From: Ciona intestinalis
Taxonomy: Eukaryota; Chordata; Ascidiacea; Phlebobranchia; Cionidae
NCBI RefSeq assembly: GCF_000224145.3
Contig: NC_020166.2
Coordinates: 3,337,444 to 3,401,443 of the forward strand
Length of the DNA: 64,000 nt
Direction: 5' to 3'
This document shows, piece after piece, positions 1-13,851 of the stretch. Position numbers and translations under genes: made by a program. Below the pieces are notes generated by a model. The model had not been told where the DNA came from, ran no database searches, and worked only from the letters and a program-made list of their open reading frames with translations. Each line of letters opens with the position of its first letter. The first letter of the stretch is position 1.

Positions 1-897
1 ACATCGAAAACACGACCGACGTCTCGTTACCCCCAAAACTTGCTCATAGACGAAAAAGGTATTTTTTTATAAAAGATTTCTTTGGAAAAAATATAATTTG
101 TTTTTAGGCTCTCTCGTGGTCCCTGCTTTCAAAATGAGCCATCGGACGAAAATCGCAAGAGGTAAATATATTCGTCTCTCTCTTTATATATAGTAGTGCT
201 GCGGGGTAGGATGGGACACTTAGCACACAACATCAAAATATTCCGACATATTTTAAACAGTTAGCCACGGTATATGGAAGTCGTGAGGATACAGTTTTAT
301 AATTCTTTGAATGTTCTTTGTTTTCTACCAAATGGGACAGGAAAATAGAACGAAACGGTGTCCCATCTTCCCCATCCTACTGCTTAACACATGTGTTCTG
401 TTTTATACACCCTGCGCCAGCTTACGAGTTACCAAGTATCTTACTTTGATAAACATATATTATTAATAAATGTATCATTCCTTAGCCCCGCTCACGAAAC
501 TGTTAAACGAAAAACAACATCAAGAAGTCGAACTCAACGAAGAAATTTGCCCTCGACTTCACAAGATCAAAATCATAACAGTTGTGTAAAATCATCACAA
601 AATCAATGTGCCACGCCGAACAATGGACATACTTCGTTACAATGCGAAAAACAAACTGGTGTCATTGACACACAATCGAAAGTTAACACATTTAAGAAAA
701 ACTCCGTGAAAAATGGGGCAAAACCTACATTCACCAATGTTAACCAGAAATTAAACGAACAGACGGACCGAGACGAAGCCATTAAGAGAACAAAACACTT
801 ACAATCTGTTGCTAATGCATTTTTAACGTCAGATGACGAGTATTTATACTCTGCAGATGAAGGGTATGAACAGTTTTGGCAGCGTGATAATACATAA
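1..897 (+). CDS. 3' end of an unidentified gene (three exons visible)
   Basis: I read exons 1-58 (partial), 108-161 and 486-897, joined by GT-AG introns with matching phase (two bases carried over at each junction). The visible C-terminal peptide is about 170 residues, polar and rich in Lys, Ser, Thr, Asn and Gln. It has a basic stretch near KRKTTSRSRTQRR and an acidic end (SDDEYLYSADEGYEQF) before TAA at 895-897. No domain is recognised. The composition suggests a disordered nuclear or cytoskeletal tail, which is only inference. Intron 2 contains a MITE and a SINE fragment, so the ATG at 391 lies in repeat DNA and is not a real start. The 5' part is outside the window. Confidence 0.6.
191..382. 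mobile_element. MITE, Cimi-1-like family (copy 1, family description)
   Basis: About 190 bp with imperfect terminal inverted repeats. The family ends are close to TAGTAGGGTGGGGGAAGATG and its complement, and the interior is conserved (CACGATCAGGATATTTGGAT and ACTACCAAATGGGAC). There is no coding capacity. Around two dozen copies occur in the window in both orientations, nearly all in introns or spacers and flanked by TA-rich DNA. This matches what is known of the Ciona MITE Cimi-1, but the name is by recollection, not alignment. This copy sits in the last intron of the left-edge gene. Confidence 0.8.
384..452 (-). mobile_element. SINE fragment (tail part)
   Basis: Antisense piece of the tRNA-headed SINE (GCCAGCTTACGAGTTACCA core), directly beside the MITE and about 30 bp before the acceptor of the next exon. 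Confidence 0.6.
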
Positions 898-1051
898 CCG
901 TTATAAATGTGTACTCTTACGTGTTAGTCTTCGTAATATCATAGAAAGCTTTCTAAAAGTATAGTATTCCATAGTAATCGCTAATCAGTCGATAATAATT
1001 TAAGTAGCCAGCTGAACTTTGGACTTTATGGCGCGTCGGGCGTAACATTTG

Positions 1052-1110
1052 TGACGTCATCGTTCCACTTTCAGTAAATACAGGTTCACTAGAGTGACTA
1101 GACTATAAAA
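1052..1110 (+). promoter_or_regulatory. CRE plus TATA box, probable promoter of the PGAP2-like gene
   Basis: The spacer 898-1468 contains a perfect palindromic CRE (TGACGTCA, 1052-1059) and, 45 bp further on, TATAAAA (1104-1110), about 360 bp before the ATG at 1469. Spacing and order fit a core promoter with a CREB/ATF site. Nothing else recognisable lies in this spacer. Confidence 0.45.
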
Positions 1111-1468
1111 CCTAATGCTGTTTCAGTCAGTTAGTGGTGCAACTGATTTCGTAAACCATTAAGTTACATTGTTTATCAACCTAGTAGCAGCTGTTCATAG
1201 CTGTGCAATCAACCATGACGTAATGTGAATCAATTATTTACAACTGCCGCAAGTCTCGTCGCAGCGTCTGGCTTGCTGTTGTGGAAATTTGTGTTGTGTT
1301 TGGCGAGGTTATGTACAGTGAGAATAGAACGAGTCTCATATGATCGAAACAAAGTCCAATATTTTCAGTTCGTTGATAAGTAAAAGTAAATTCTGAGTAC
1401 AGTTTGTATGTTTTGTTTGTAGATGATTTAGCGTTGCTTTAGAAAGTGTGCTTTTAGTTTTTAAAGAA

Positions 1469-2924
1469 ATGGCGATACCGTTTGACTTGCAAGTACTCGC
1501 ACCATTCTCGGTGCTAAGCATAACTGTTATTTGGACGGGTATATTTGACCAATCTTATACCTCAAGTGGGAGTGTATTGAAAGAACTGGAAGGTAGTACA
1601 GCCACCAACATATGGACATTCGTATGTTACTTTTTCATGGCGGCGTGCTTTTGGAGGGTTTATGAAGCATGGAAATATTCAAATCAAGTGAAAATAACCC
1701 GTGTGGATGTTTATTTTGTATCAGTTTTAAACGGACTTGCTTTGTTACAATTCGCTGCACATTTTCTAAATTACCAGTCACATTTTGAACCAGCTAAAAA
1801 CGTGACTACGATTCTACGAATGTCTGCAATGCAAGACTGGAGTATGTTGCCTTTCCTGGCCTGGAACGTATCATGGAGTCGACACGTGAGAAGAGGCTGG
1901 TAAGTGGTCTGCTGTTCATTACCGATGTTTAATTCAAACGTGCCCATTTTGGTGGGGTAAAGTCGGGCGTTCGTGTCGAAAATGAACTTTGAAAACAAAC
2001 TGCGTCGCCATATTTTTCACACTAGTTGTTACAAATTAAACAAAGGCTAGATTATTCATAATAGAATGTATATTACTACGGTATAGACTACGCAATTTGT
2101 TAAGACTTAGTGGTGGGGGTTGGGGTTTTTACTATAGCACGAAACAGTGAAAAAACAAAATTACAAAGTGCCATTAACATATCAATATTGTGGCGTAACA
2201 TATTGCTATTGTGACGAAACAATACGTTAACCTCCTGCAGTACATGTGAATTACGGCGACGAAGCACGTTTTCGCGCATTTTCCGGCTTAATTTTCGACA
2301 CAAACGCCCGCCTTTTTCCAAAAAAATATACGGCGGATATCAGTGAGACCCAAGGAACAGGTTCAGTAGATTAAAGTTTTTCCAATCACTAGCTCAAGGG
2401 ATACCGTAAAGAAATCAGATTGTTACACACGTGGTAGCTAATAAACTGGCATTTAATGGGTGAAATGTGGCACTTGTGTAATTATTCTATTTTCTGTGTA
2501 ATTAATACGTATCATCCATTCAATGTAATATAGACCTATTCGTGTTTATGATGTTTGTCCTGTTCTTTGTAGGACCCCATGGCATAATTGGATGATGTGT
2601 GGATTGGCGTCTATCAGCTACTTTCTAACACTGATCCATCGAACCTCGTTCTTTTTTCTTCTCGGTATCGCAGTTACACTGAGTGGCATTGCTGTTTATG
2701 AAACTTATAAAATTCACTTCTACCGGGCAGGCATTAAACCACTGTTTTATGTCATTCTTTCGCTGCATCTTATTTTTTACACTGCTTCGCTGTTGGATTT
2801 CATTATACTTGATTTTGGTTGGATATTTACATACCTTTCGGTTACTGCATTCGCCCTTATGACGGCTCTAACAAACCGCTTGTACATTAAAATTCTGAAA
2901 GAAGTTAATGAACACAAGTATTGA
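1469..2924 (+). CDS. PGAP2/FRAG1-like multi-pass membrane protein
   Basis: Two exons, 1469-1899 and 2573-2924, give 260 residues; the junction codon TG|G (Trp) is in phase. The start is the ATG after AAAGAA, because upstream codons in frame are UTR-like. Several hydrophobic helices are visible. Spacing and local motifs recall PGAP2 (about 254 residues in human): NGLALLQF corresponds to the family's ENLALLVL, YRAG to CEAG, and a late helix ends in DFG. PGAP2 acts in the Golgi on GPI-anchor lipid remodelling. The resemblance is from memory and weak in places, so another Frag1/DRAM/Sfk1 family member is possible. A poly(A) signal AATAAA lies at 3140-3145. Confidence 0.5.
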
Positions 2925-3139
2925 TATGTGACAACGCTGAACTGTCTGCACATATTACTTGTACAATGATCTTTTAACAGTTGTGGAGCGCTGATTTTCT
3001 GTGTTTTTTTCAGTTCATTTTTCGCGTATATCATGCCATAACATTTTCCCCACAATCCAGTCAAAATTGCTCACTATTTCACAAATTGTTATAATATGAT
3101 TATCGCAGTATGAGTGCTTCCTTCTTAGTGGTTATTTTA

Positions 3140-3145
3140 AATAAA
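3140..3145 (+). terminator. Poly(A) signal of the PGAP2-like gene
   Basis: AATAAA about 215 bp after the stop codon, the first canonical signal downstream. Confidence 0.55.
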
Positions 3146-3307
3146 AGCACTTTAAAGTTCCTTTTCTGTATGTATAAAATAACATTGTTTTATCAATGTT
3201 TGTATTTTTAATTTGAAGAAGTTAGAAAAGAATGAATGTAACTGGTATGGGACAACGACAATGGATATATAATGGCTATAAAAATTTTCTGTTTCAATTT
3301 ATAATTG

Positions 3308-3468
3308 TCGGGCGTCGTGTGGCACAATGGTTACTTCTAACCTAGAAGTTACGGGTTGAAGGCTCGTCGCTACTGTACTACTGTGGGCGTATATGTACTT
3401 GGGGCAAAACCCAGCAGTGGTGATTAATGATTTGTCCAAATTGTCAGCCATATACATAAAACAATTTA
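3308..3468 (+). mobile_element. SINE, tRNA-like head half
   Basis: Head half of the Cics-1-like SINE. The box B-like GGGTTGAAGGCTC and the GTGGGCGTATATGTACTTGGG segment are present; the tail half is missing. The rest of 3146-3838 is AT-rich spacer with nothing recognisable. Confidence 0.7.
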
Positions 3469-3838
3469 TTCATTTATAATACTAAAAGTTAACATGTTTC
3501 TAATAAACTGAAATATTGTAAACCAGAAAGCACAGCTCTAATGATTATACACGGACTTATTTAGCACAAATAAAATGGTACGTTATTACAACGTTTTCCT
3601 AGAAAAGAAAGTCGAAGCATCAGTATAGTTTATTGGTTTGTTATATTTAAGGTGTAAAAATATAAAATGACGATTTACAAAATGCCTAATAAAAATGTGC
3701 TAAAATTTTGTGAAAAAATAAGTTTATGGAAATAAAATTGTGTTGGCTAATCATTGTAGAATTTTCAAAAGTGGTTAGGAGCATCACCGCTCATGAGTGG
3801 TTAAAAATGCGCTTAATGATTAGGACGGGGCTCGTAAG

Positions 3839-3844
3839 TTTATT
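3839..3844 (-). terminator. Poly(A) signal of the 139-residue gene
   Basis: AATAAA on the minus strand, 22 bp after the stop codon at 3866-3868. This tight spacing supports the gene being real and intronless. Confidence 0.6.
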
Positions 3845-3865
3845 TACATGCTCATGTATTTCGTG

Positions 3866-4285
3866 TTAATTTGTGCCCTTTTTTACGTTTGCCAGAACGG
3901 CATCAACATTGCACAGAAACGGTGTATATTTCTCAGACAACAAATTTAAAAGCTGTAACCGCATATCACCTTCATTAAGTGTTATACCTTTCATGGTAAA
4001 ATATTTAGGTTTGCAGAGTTCGTGTACCACAGTCTTTGCCGTCTCTTTTCTGCCATTTTCCCAAAAATACGGAATGCATAAAAACGTTTCTTGTTTTCGA
4101 TTTCGACTGTCAAGATTTGTAACGGTAAAGGAATTCCCTTCAGTGTTTAAGATTAAAATAAAACTTTCCTTTCCATCGATTACAACAACAAGACCAGTTC
4201 TTATCGGTGCATTCTCCTGCACAGTCCAAGCAATTTCAAACTTTCTTTGGCTTCTAGAAATTGCTTCGATCAGTTCATTTTCCAT
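3866..4285 (-). CDS. Unidentified intronless 139-residue protein
   Basis: Single open frame with ATG at 4283-4285 and TAA at 3866-3868. It has no signal peptide and no membrane helix. The N-terminal half alternates hydrophobic and polar residues like a beta-rich fold (GLVVVIDGKESFILILNT), and the C-terminal half looks helical (MRLQLLNLLSEKYTPFL). Residue composition is balanced, unlike a random AT-rich frame, and a poly(A) signal follows 22 bp after the stop. I do not recognise the family and assign no function. The opposite strand has a similar-length shadow frame. The spacer 4286-5380 upstream shows nothing recognisable. Confidence 0.6.
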   Translation of the reverse strand: MENELIEAISRSQRKFEIAWTVQENAPIRTGLVVVIDGKESFILILNTEGNSFTVTNLDSRNRKQETFLCIPYFWENGRKETAKTVVHELCKPKYFTMKGITLNEGDMRLQLLNLLSEKYTPFLCNVDAVLANVKKGTN

Positions 4286-5380
4286 CTTATATTAACAATA
4301 ATACGTACAATGTTTTCGTCTTTCTCATACCACTTCATGACTGTAAACACCCCAAATGATTTGTATTAAAATAACAGTATTAGCAACAGCAGCACAGCAC
4401 CCTTCACTTATGGTTCACAAAAGTACAATAGTATATATAGATCTAAGTCACGGACTGTCGTCCTGAATAATATTTAACCGTTGGTAACTGCAAACAAGTT
4501 AAACAAAGTGAAACGGTCGATACGACTTGATTCCACAGCGAATAACTTTATGACAAAAACACACAAAATACAGAAGTATTGTGAACGTGTAAAGGAATTT
4601 ACTGAGGTTAATGATTGACGAATCGGGTTCAATTCCAGACTTGCTCCAGAATATATAAAGCCTAGAGCTAGACAAAGTAAACAGTTAACTATCTTGCGAC
4701 TAATATAAAGTATTTTATGCCTGTAACATATTTTATAAAACGAAAGAATTTTCTCTGGTGACTGTGACTTAAAGTGATTAAAATGCAGTCCACTTGAGCT
4801 ATAGTCTACCAATAAAACTATAGCATGCAAAATTATGTAACACCATATCATGACTTACATAAAGCTAATCTAGTTTAATAACTAGAAGTATTTATTAATT
4901 TTAAAATAAACGTTAGGATTAAAAATTACATAAGTAACGATTATTTAACAGAATTAGATTAGTAAACAACAATTTAGATGCTGGCGTTGTTTTGGCGTTG
5001 TTTTTACACTTAACTGCGATGAATTACAAGTCTATCGATTAGAAGTAAGCAGTTCAAAAGAAGGTCATGGGAAACACCAAAAAACAGAATACCTTATTAT
5101 AAAGCTAGGGGCTTACTTTTCCCGCTATCCAACCTTTAACATTATGTCAAAAATGTTTAGTATAGCCTTCTCTGATAAAACAAATGGGTCGTTATTTTCG
5201 TCTTTTTATTAGAGCTCTGCTCTCTTGGAAATCATATTTTTGTTTCTATGTACGTTACTCGTTGGCATGATTTTTTTTCGCTTTTGACATTTTGCTTGTA
5301 AATTGCTCAAAAGGTTTAGGCTTGTTTTGTCTTTACTAAGCAGCGGTCTGTCGAAAAGTTAGAATAATTCAAGGGTTATA

Positions 5381-5401
5381 TTTTCTATTCTATTCTATTC
5401 T
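5381..5401. repeat. ATTCT microsatellite
   Basis: Four direct copies of a TCTAT/ATTCT pentamer, at the edge of the GC-richer block that precedes SRP14. Confidence 0.8.
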
Positions 5402-5528
5402 GTATGGGTGAGGTCTATGAGGACCTGGGATTTAGGCCAGACTTGGCCCATTACCCCAACACCCTTGTACATCCGGAAGTGACGTGCTCGCGGTAGTGTT
5501 CTTGTTATCATGTTCCGACTCCAGTGTT

Positions 5529-5700
5529 CCGATCAAGTCCCGTTTTTTGTCCCGATTCTTGACCCGTATATATAGGACTCCATCTGCAGACTATTTCTGC
5601 GAACTCGTTCTCCGGTCCGACCAAGTTCCGTTTTTTGTCCCGATTCTTGACCCGTATATATAGGACTCCATCTGCGGACTATTTCTGCGAACTCGTTCTC
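5529..5700 (+). repeat. 88-bp tandem duplication carrying a TATA-like motif
   Basis: Two 84-bp copies (5529-5612 and 5617-5700) differ at only a few positions. Each contains GACCCGTATATATAGGACTC followed by a pyrimidine-rich stretch, which looks like a duplicated core promoter. The block is GC-richer than its surroundings and ends about 225 bp before the SRP14 start. It could be an SRP14 promoter duplication or the remains of an inserted element; the sequence does not decide. Confidence 0.75.
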
Positions 5701-5775
5701 ACACGATTCGCGAACATCATTCGAGAACTACACTCGTACTCACAACGTCACAACCGGACGCACTTCCACAGAAGG

Positions 5776-5832
5776 TTTATCCTCGTCTGGGCAGCGAGTC
5801 ACCACATATATGCAACTTTGTGGGTAATTGTT
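5776..5832 (-). mobile_element. Degenerate SINE tail fragment
   Basis: GGTTTATCCTCG and GCAACTTTGTGGGTAATT match the antisense tail of the tRNA-headed SINE; the middle is diverged. Confidence 0.45.
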
Positions 5833-5926
5833 TGTTTTTTAGGGTTAAAGGGTTATATAGTTGTTTAACTCTCATCGTTTATTCCATCTAAATCTTTACC
5901 GTGTTCTACATACCAGTTGTAGAAAT

Positions 5927-6286
5927 ATGGTGTTGTTGGAAAACGACTCCTTTTTAACTGAACTGACTACACTGTATCAAAAATGTCGGACTTCTGGTAC
6001 GGTGTACGTCACCATGAAAAAATATGATGGAAGAACGAAACCAAAGCCTAAACCAAACAATCTACGATCAAAACAAAAGCCACAGGTGCAAGCACCTATT
6101 GAAGGACTCTGTCTTATTCGTGCGACTAATGGGAAAAAGAAGCTCAGTACCGTCGTGAACGCTAAGGATATCAATAAATTTCAAATGGCATACACAAGCG
6201 TATTGCGTGCAAATCTTGATGGACTAAAAAAACACGGAAAGAAAAAATCGAAACTGGCATCTAGCAGCAAAGTTGCTGACCAGTGA
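5927..6286 (+). CDS. SRP14: Signal recognition particle 14 kDa subunit
   Basis: Intronless 119-residue frame. The start MVLLENDSFLTELTTLYQKC and the blocks SGTVYVTMKKYDGRTKPKP, IRATNGKKKLSTVV and NKFQMAYTSVLRANLDGLKK match animal SRP14 throughout. SRP14 pairs with SRP9 on the Alu domain of SRP RNA and pauses translation elongation in the cytosol. The basic KKHGKKKSK tail is present; the long Ala-rich tail of primates is absent, as is usual outside them. The chosen ATG is the family start; 22 in-frame upstream codons are UTR. TTTTTTAG at about 5837-5844 could be a 5' UTR or trans-splice acceptor. Vertebrate SRP14 has introns, so the lack of introns here may reflect loss or retroposition, but the frame is intact. 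Confidence 0.95.
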   Translation: MVLLENDSFLTELTTLYQKCRTSGTVYVTMKKYDGRTKPKPKPNNLRSKQKPQVQAPIEGLCLIRATNGKKKLSTVVNAKDINKFQMAYTSVLRANLDGLKKHGKKKSKLASSSKVADQ

Positions 6287-6601
6287 TGGTTTTAGTTGTA
6301 TTTCTATATTTAAAAACAGAAACCGTTTTTTTTGCAATGAATTGAAAAGATTTCGTTGGGTGTTGCAACTTATGTTATTGCGTTATATTTTACCAGTCTG
6401 CAGAATTTCGCAGCTCATGACAAGATCTGTTGTATGCAGAATCTTTTTAATATAAATGTTTGCAATCTTAAAAATGGACACGCATGGGACATATATGTAC
6501 AAGCAATGCTAAATTATCATGTATATTTGCTACAAATCTCATCTGCACTTAATTTATAATAATAATAATACCTTTATTTGTCTCTTTGTTTAATTGGTAT
6601 T

Positions 6602-6755
6602 GGTGCTAGTGAAGAATCTTCCCCCCCACCTTATTTGCTAACCACAGACCCCTAACCCCCAACCACCAACCACTAACTACCAACCCCAAACACTTTCCAC
6701 CAGCCTATTCTGCCATGTACCGGAAGGTGTGGGGGGAGGATTCTTCACTAGCACC
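6602..6755. mobile_element. Inverted-repeat element (GGTGCTAGTGAAGAATC ends)
   Basis: A 154-bp element whose ends form a ~32-bp inverted repeat: GGTGCTAGTGAAGAATCTTC on the left and its near-complement on the right. The C-rich left arm and G-rich right arm enclose a CCAAC-rich core. No clear target-site duplication is seen. A related fragment lies at 19545-19652. The rest of 6287-7635 is AT-rich spacer without recognisable content. Confidence 0.7.
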
Positions 6756-7635
6756 TTGGAATTAGTTGGAGTGTTTGAAACAAATTGTTCCACACATAAA
6801 GGAAAAATTAAAACACTAAACAGCATGTATGTAGCTGCCATTCTCTGCAGACTGGATATCGTAATTGTGGTTTGCCGTTTGCAGTTGTGTTTAAATGTTA
6901 AAGGGTTTGGGGATTTATTATTACAAACATTCTGTCACAGATTTTGTGTTTTACTATGTGTTGCATAATGTTGAGGTAAAATCAAAGTAGCTTATGTCAC
7001 ATTTTTGTGTTTTGCTCAAACATTGCCAAAATGCTTCTAACATCCAACAGAATGCAAAATTGAAAAAATGACACCTAAAATGTGACATAATCTGCTTTGG
7101 TTTTACCACGACGAACGATGATGAATACCTTAATCAAGAGAAACAAGTTTGTTTTTGGATAAACTAGGGACCATTCGTTGGTTTGTCTGCTTGTGTAATG
7201 TCAGATTAATTAGAAGTATATATGTTTGTTTATAGAAAAAATCCATTTGGTTTTTCATAGTCTTCACAATTCTTGTAATCTAACCGAAATATTAGATGTG
7301 TTACTCCTTAATGCTTAAATGAGTGTTAAAGTACTATTTCACTGAGCAAATTTTTTCTTTCCAATCTTGTTACAATAAACACAACTCAATGCCATTATTT
7401 TCTTCAGGAAGCTGCTTGGTTTAGATTCATGTTCACGCTTTAATTAATTATTTTTATGCAGCCATGTTAACAAAAGCGTTAATTTATTAAAATCTAAATT
7501 AAAATTTAAAACATTCATCTTTGACATATTTAAAGCTTCATTTGCTTCAATGCATTTGTTACTAGATTTGTGATATTTTGGATTTCAATACCACGATACT
7601 TTTGTTTTAATAGGTTCTCTACTGAGATATACATT

Positions 7636-11753
<4,118 letters not shown>

Positions 11754-12017
11754 GATTATTTAATATTTTTATTTCGTTTTATTTTGCTGGTACTGGCCAC
11801 AATGGGAGAAATGCATGGAAAACATAATTTTGGTGTTTTGTGGTGGTTCTGCAGAACCAATGCTTAATATTTAAGTCACTGCTAAAGCCCCTACTGTTTA
11901 AAAATAGCTATCTATAAGACGTTTTTGTAGTATACCATTTTGGGCATCATTTAATGCAATATTATAAAAATTTAGCTTTTCTGAAGAAAGTATAATTGTC
12001 TGCTTTGATATTTATAT

Positions 12018-12023
12018 TTTATT
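12018..12023 (-). terminator. Poly(A) signal of NELFA
   Basis: AATAAA on the minus strand about 220 bp after the NELFA stop. The spacer 11754-12241 is shared by two convergent 3' UTRs and holds nothing else recognisable. Confidence 0.5.
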
Positions 12024-12068
12024 ATATGGAACAGAAAAAATAGTAAATGCAAATGCACGCGAGACAAA

Positions 12069-12074
12069 AATAAA
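12069..12074 (+). terminator. Candidate poly(A) signal of TEX261
   Basis: First canonical AATAAA after the TEX261 stop (11753). It lies beyond the NELFA signal, so the two 3' UTRs would overlap. Confidence 0.45.
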
Positions 12075-12241
12075 TTCAATACAAAATTAGTTTTCCGAAT
12101 ATCTTTTGTACTGTTCAAACATAAAAGTTACACTGGAAAAATTAATACGAAAAATAGGTTTTCACAAATGGCAGAATGAATGTCCTCTGTAAGCACACTA
12201 ATGATCGTACAGTTTAAAATAGCTGAAACTTGCAGGAAGTT

Positions 12242-13819
12242 TTAGGTCTTTAATGCAGATACTTGATTTGTGACGGCAGCTTTAAATCGTTGTTTTTTAG
12301 TGGACTTTCCAGTTTTGTAATCCATTTCAAACAATGTTTCAACAATAACGGGTAGGATTCCTCCACCATTCGGGTTCTGGATGTTTTGTCTTGCTTCAGA
12401 TAAAACAATCTAGAAAAAAAAACAACATAAATCATAAAAAAAAATTAAACAGTGCTGATCTGAGAACTTGGTTCAGATAATAAAAACTATATATAAATAT
12501 TAACATAAATATTTCTTGAGTGTACCAAATCCCTTCTTTTAAAAAACATTTTTAAATGAAACAGTGCTGATTTAGGAAGTCTATATGCTTCATTGGTTTG
12601 TCATTATATCTAATGTATACATATGAAAATGTAAAAAACTATTGGTTTGCAGAAACAATACTAGCTTTAGTTATTGTACACATGTAATGTTGTATTTACT
12701 TATGTTATGCATGCCTGTTATATTGTGCACTGATGTTGTGATGTGTTATAGATACCATGTACGTACTGTAGGGTGTAGGCCATAAATTACATGTATAGTG
12801 ATTTTAATGCATGATTTTAATTAATAAGCTAGTTAATATATTGCCACGTATTATATAGTAGGGTGGGGGGAAGCAGTACTACCAAATGTGACAGAAAAAT
12901 AGAACAAAAACAATGTCCCATCTTACCCCACCCTACTATATATATTAATTCTAACTTAACAACCAGTTGTTAAAATAAATCACCTGCAGCACATCTCCAT
13001 GCTCTGGTGATGGGTTTTCACGTGATCCTGCCATGAAACCGAGAATAATCGCTTTTTCAGGTCGTGATAAGCGATTTGCTGTTCGGAACATTTCTTGCGC
13101 TTCAACCATTTGTTCTTTCTGTATATAAGTTGAAGAGAGATTAAAATAAAGAAATAAAATATATATTCAGTCAATCAGTTGGAGCGTGTAGAGAGAAGGG
13201 GTTTCAAAAGTATGTATTAAAACTAATTGGCTTACCGTATTATAATTATTAAAAGAAAATTAAAATTAATCTTTTATCAGATGCAAAACCATCACTTCTT
13301 TTTAAAAATATATGTTATATTAGGCCCACTGACAATCAATAAAAGAAAATTAAAATTATTCTTTTTTCCAATAGAAAAGCATCCCTGCTTTTAAAATTAT
13401 TTATTATAATACTGTATTATAATTAATAAAAGAAAATTTAAATTATCGTTTATCGTGATAGAAAATTATCCCCTCTTTTAAAAATATTTATTATATTACT
13501 GTATCTGTTTTAATAAAATAATTAAATGATTGTTTTTTTGTAATAGATAATTGGTTAGTTTTGATTATGCCAAAATGTGTGTAATGCCAAGATATTTTAA
13601 TTAATGAATTTGTTTTCCTCAATACAAAATTAGCTGGTCTTAATTATTCCAAGACTTACTTAAGGTGTAATGCCAAGATTTAAGTTACCATGTAAATCTA
13701 ACCACAATGTTATTTACCGTGAGTGTTAGTCCTCGTTTTGGTGGTGGGGGGGTTAATTGTTGCTGGGGTTGGAAAGGAGCGCTCTTCATAAACACTGTTG
13801 GTTGTTGGGTCATTATTGC

Positions 13820-13851
<32 letters not shown>

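Noticed and set aside
3308-3468. tRNA-like sequence with box A and box B motifs
   Set aside because: It belongs to the SINE head; the same head recurs in many copies and no cloverleaf with a proper acceptor stem can be drawn. The same applies to the heads at 10604, 40124 and 60386.
4474-4851. 125-codon minus-strand frame
   Set aside because: No family match, no splice or poly(A) context, and a composition typical of AT-rich random frames (many Leu, Phe, Ile, Ser).
5635-5868. 77-codon plus-strand frame before SRP14
   Set aside because: It begins inside the 88-bp tandem duplication and runs through a SINE fragment.
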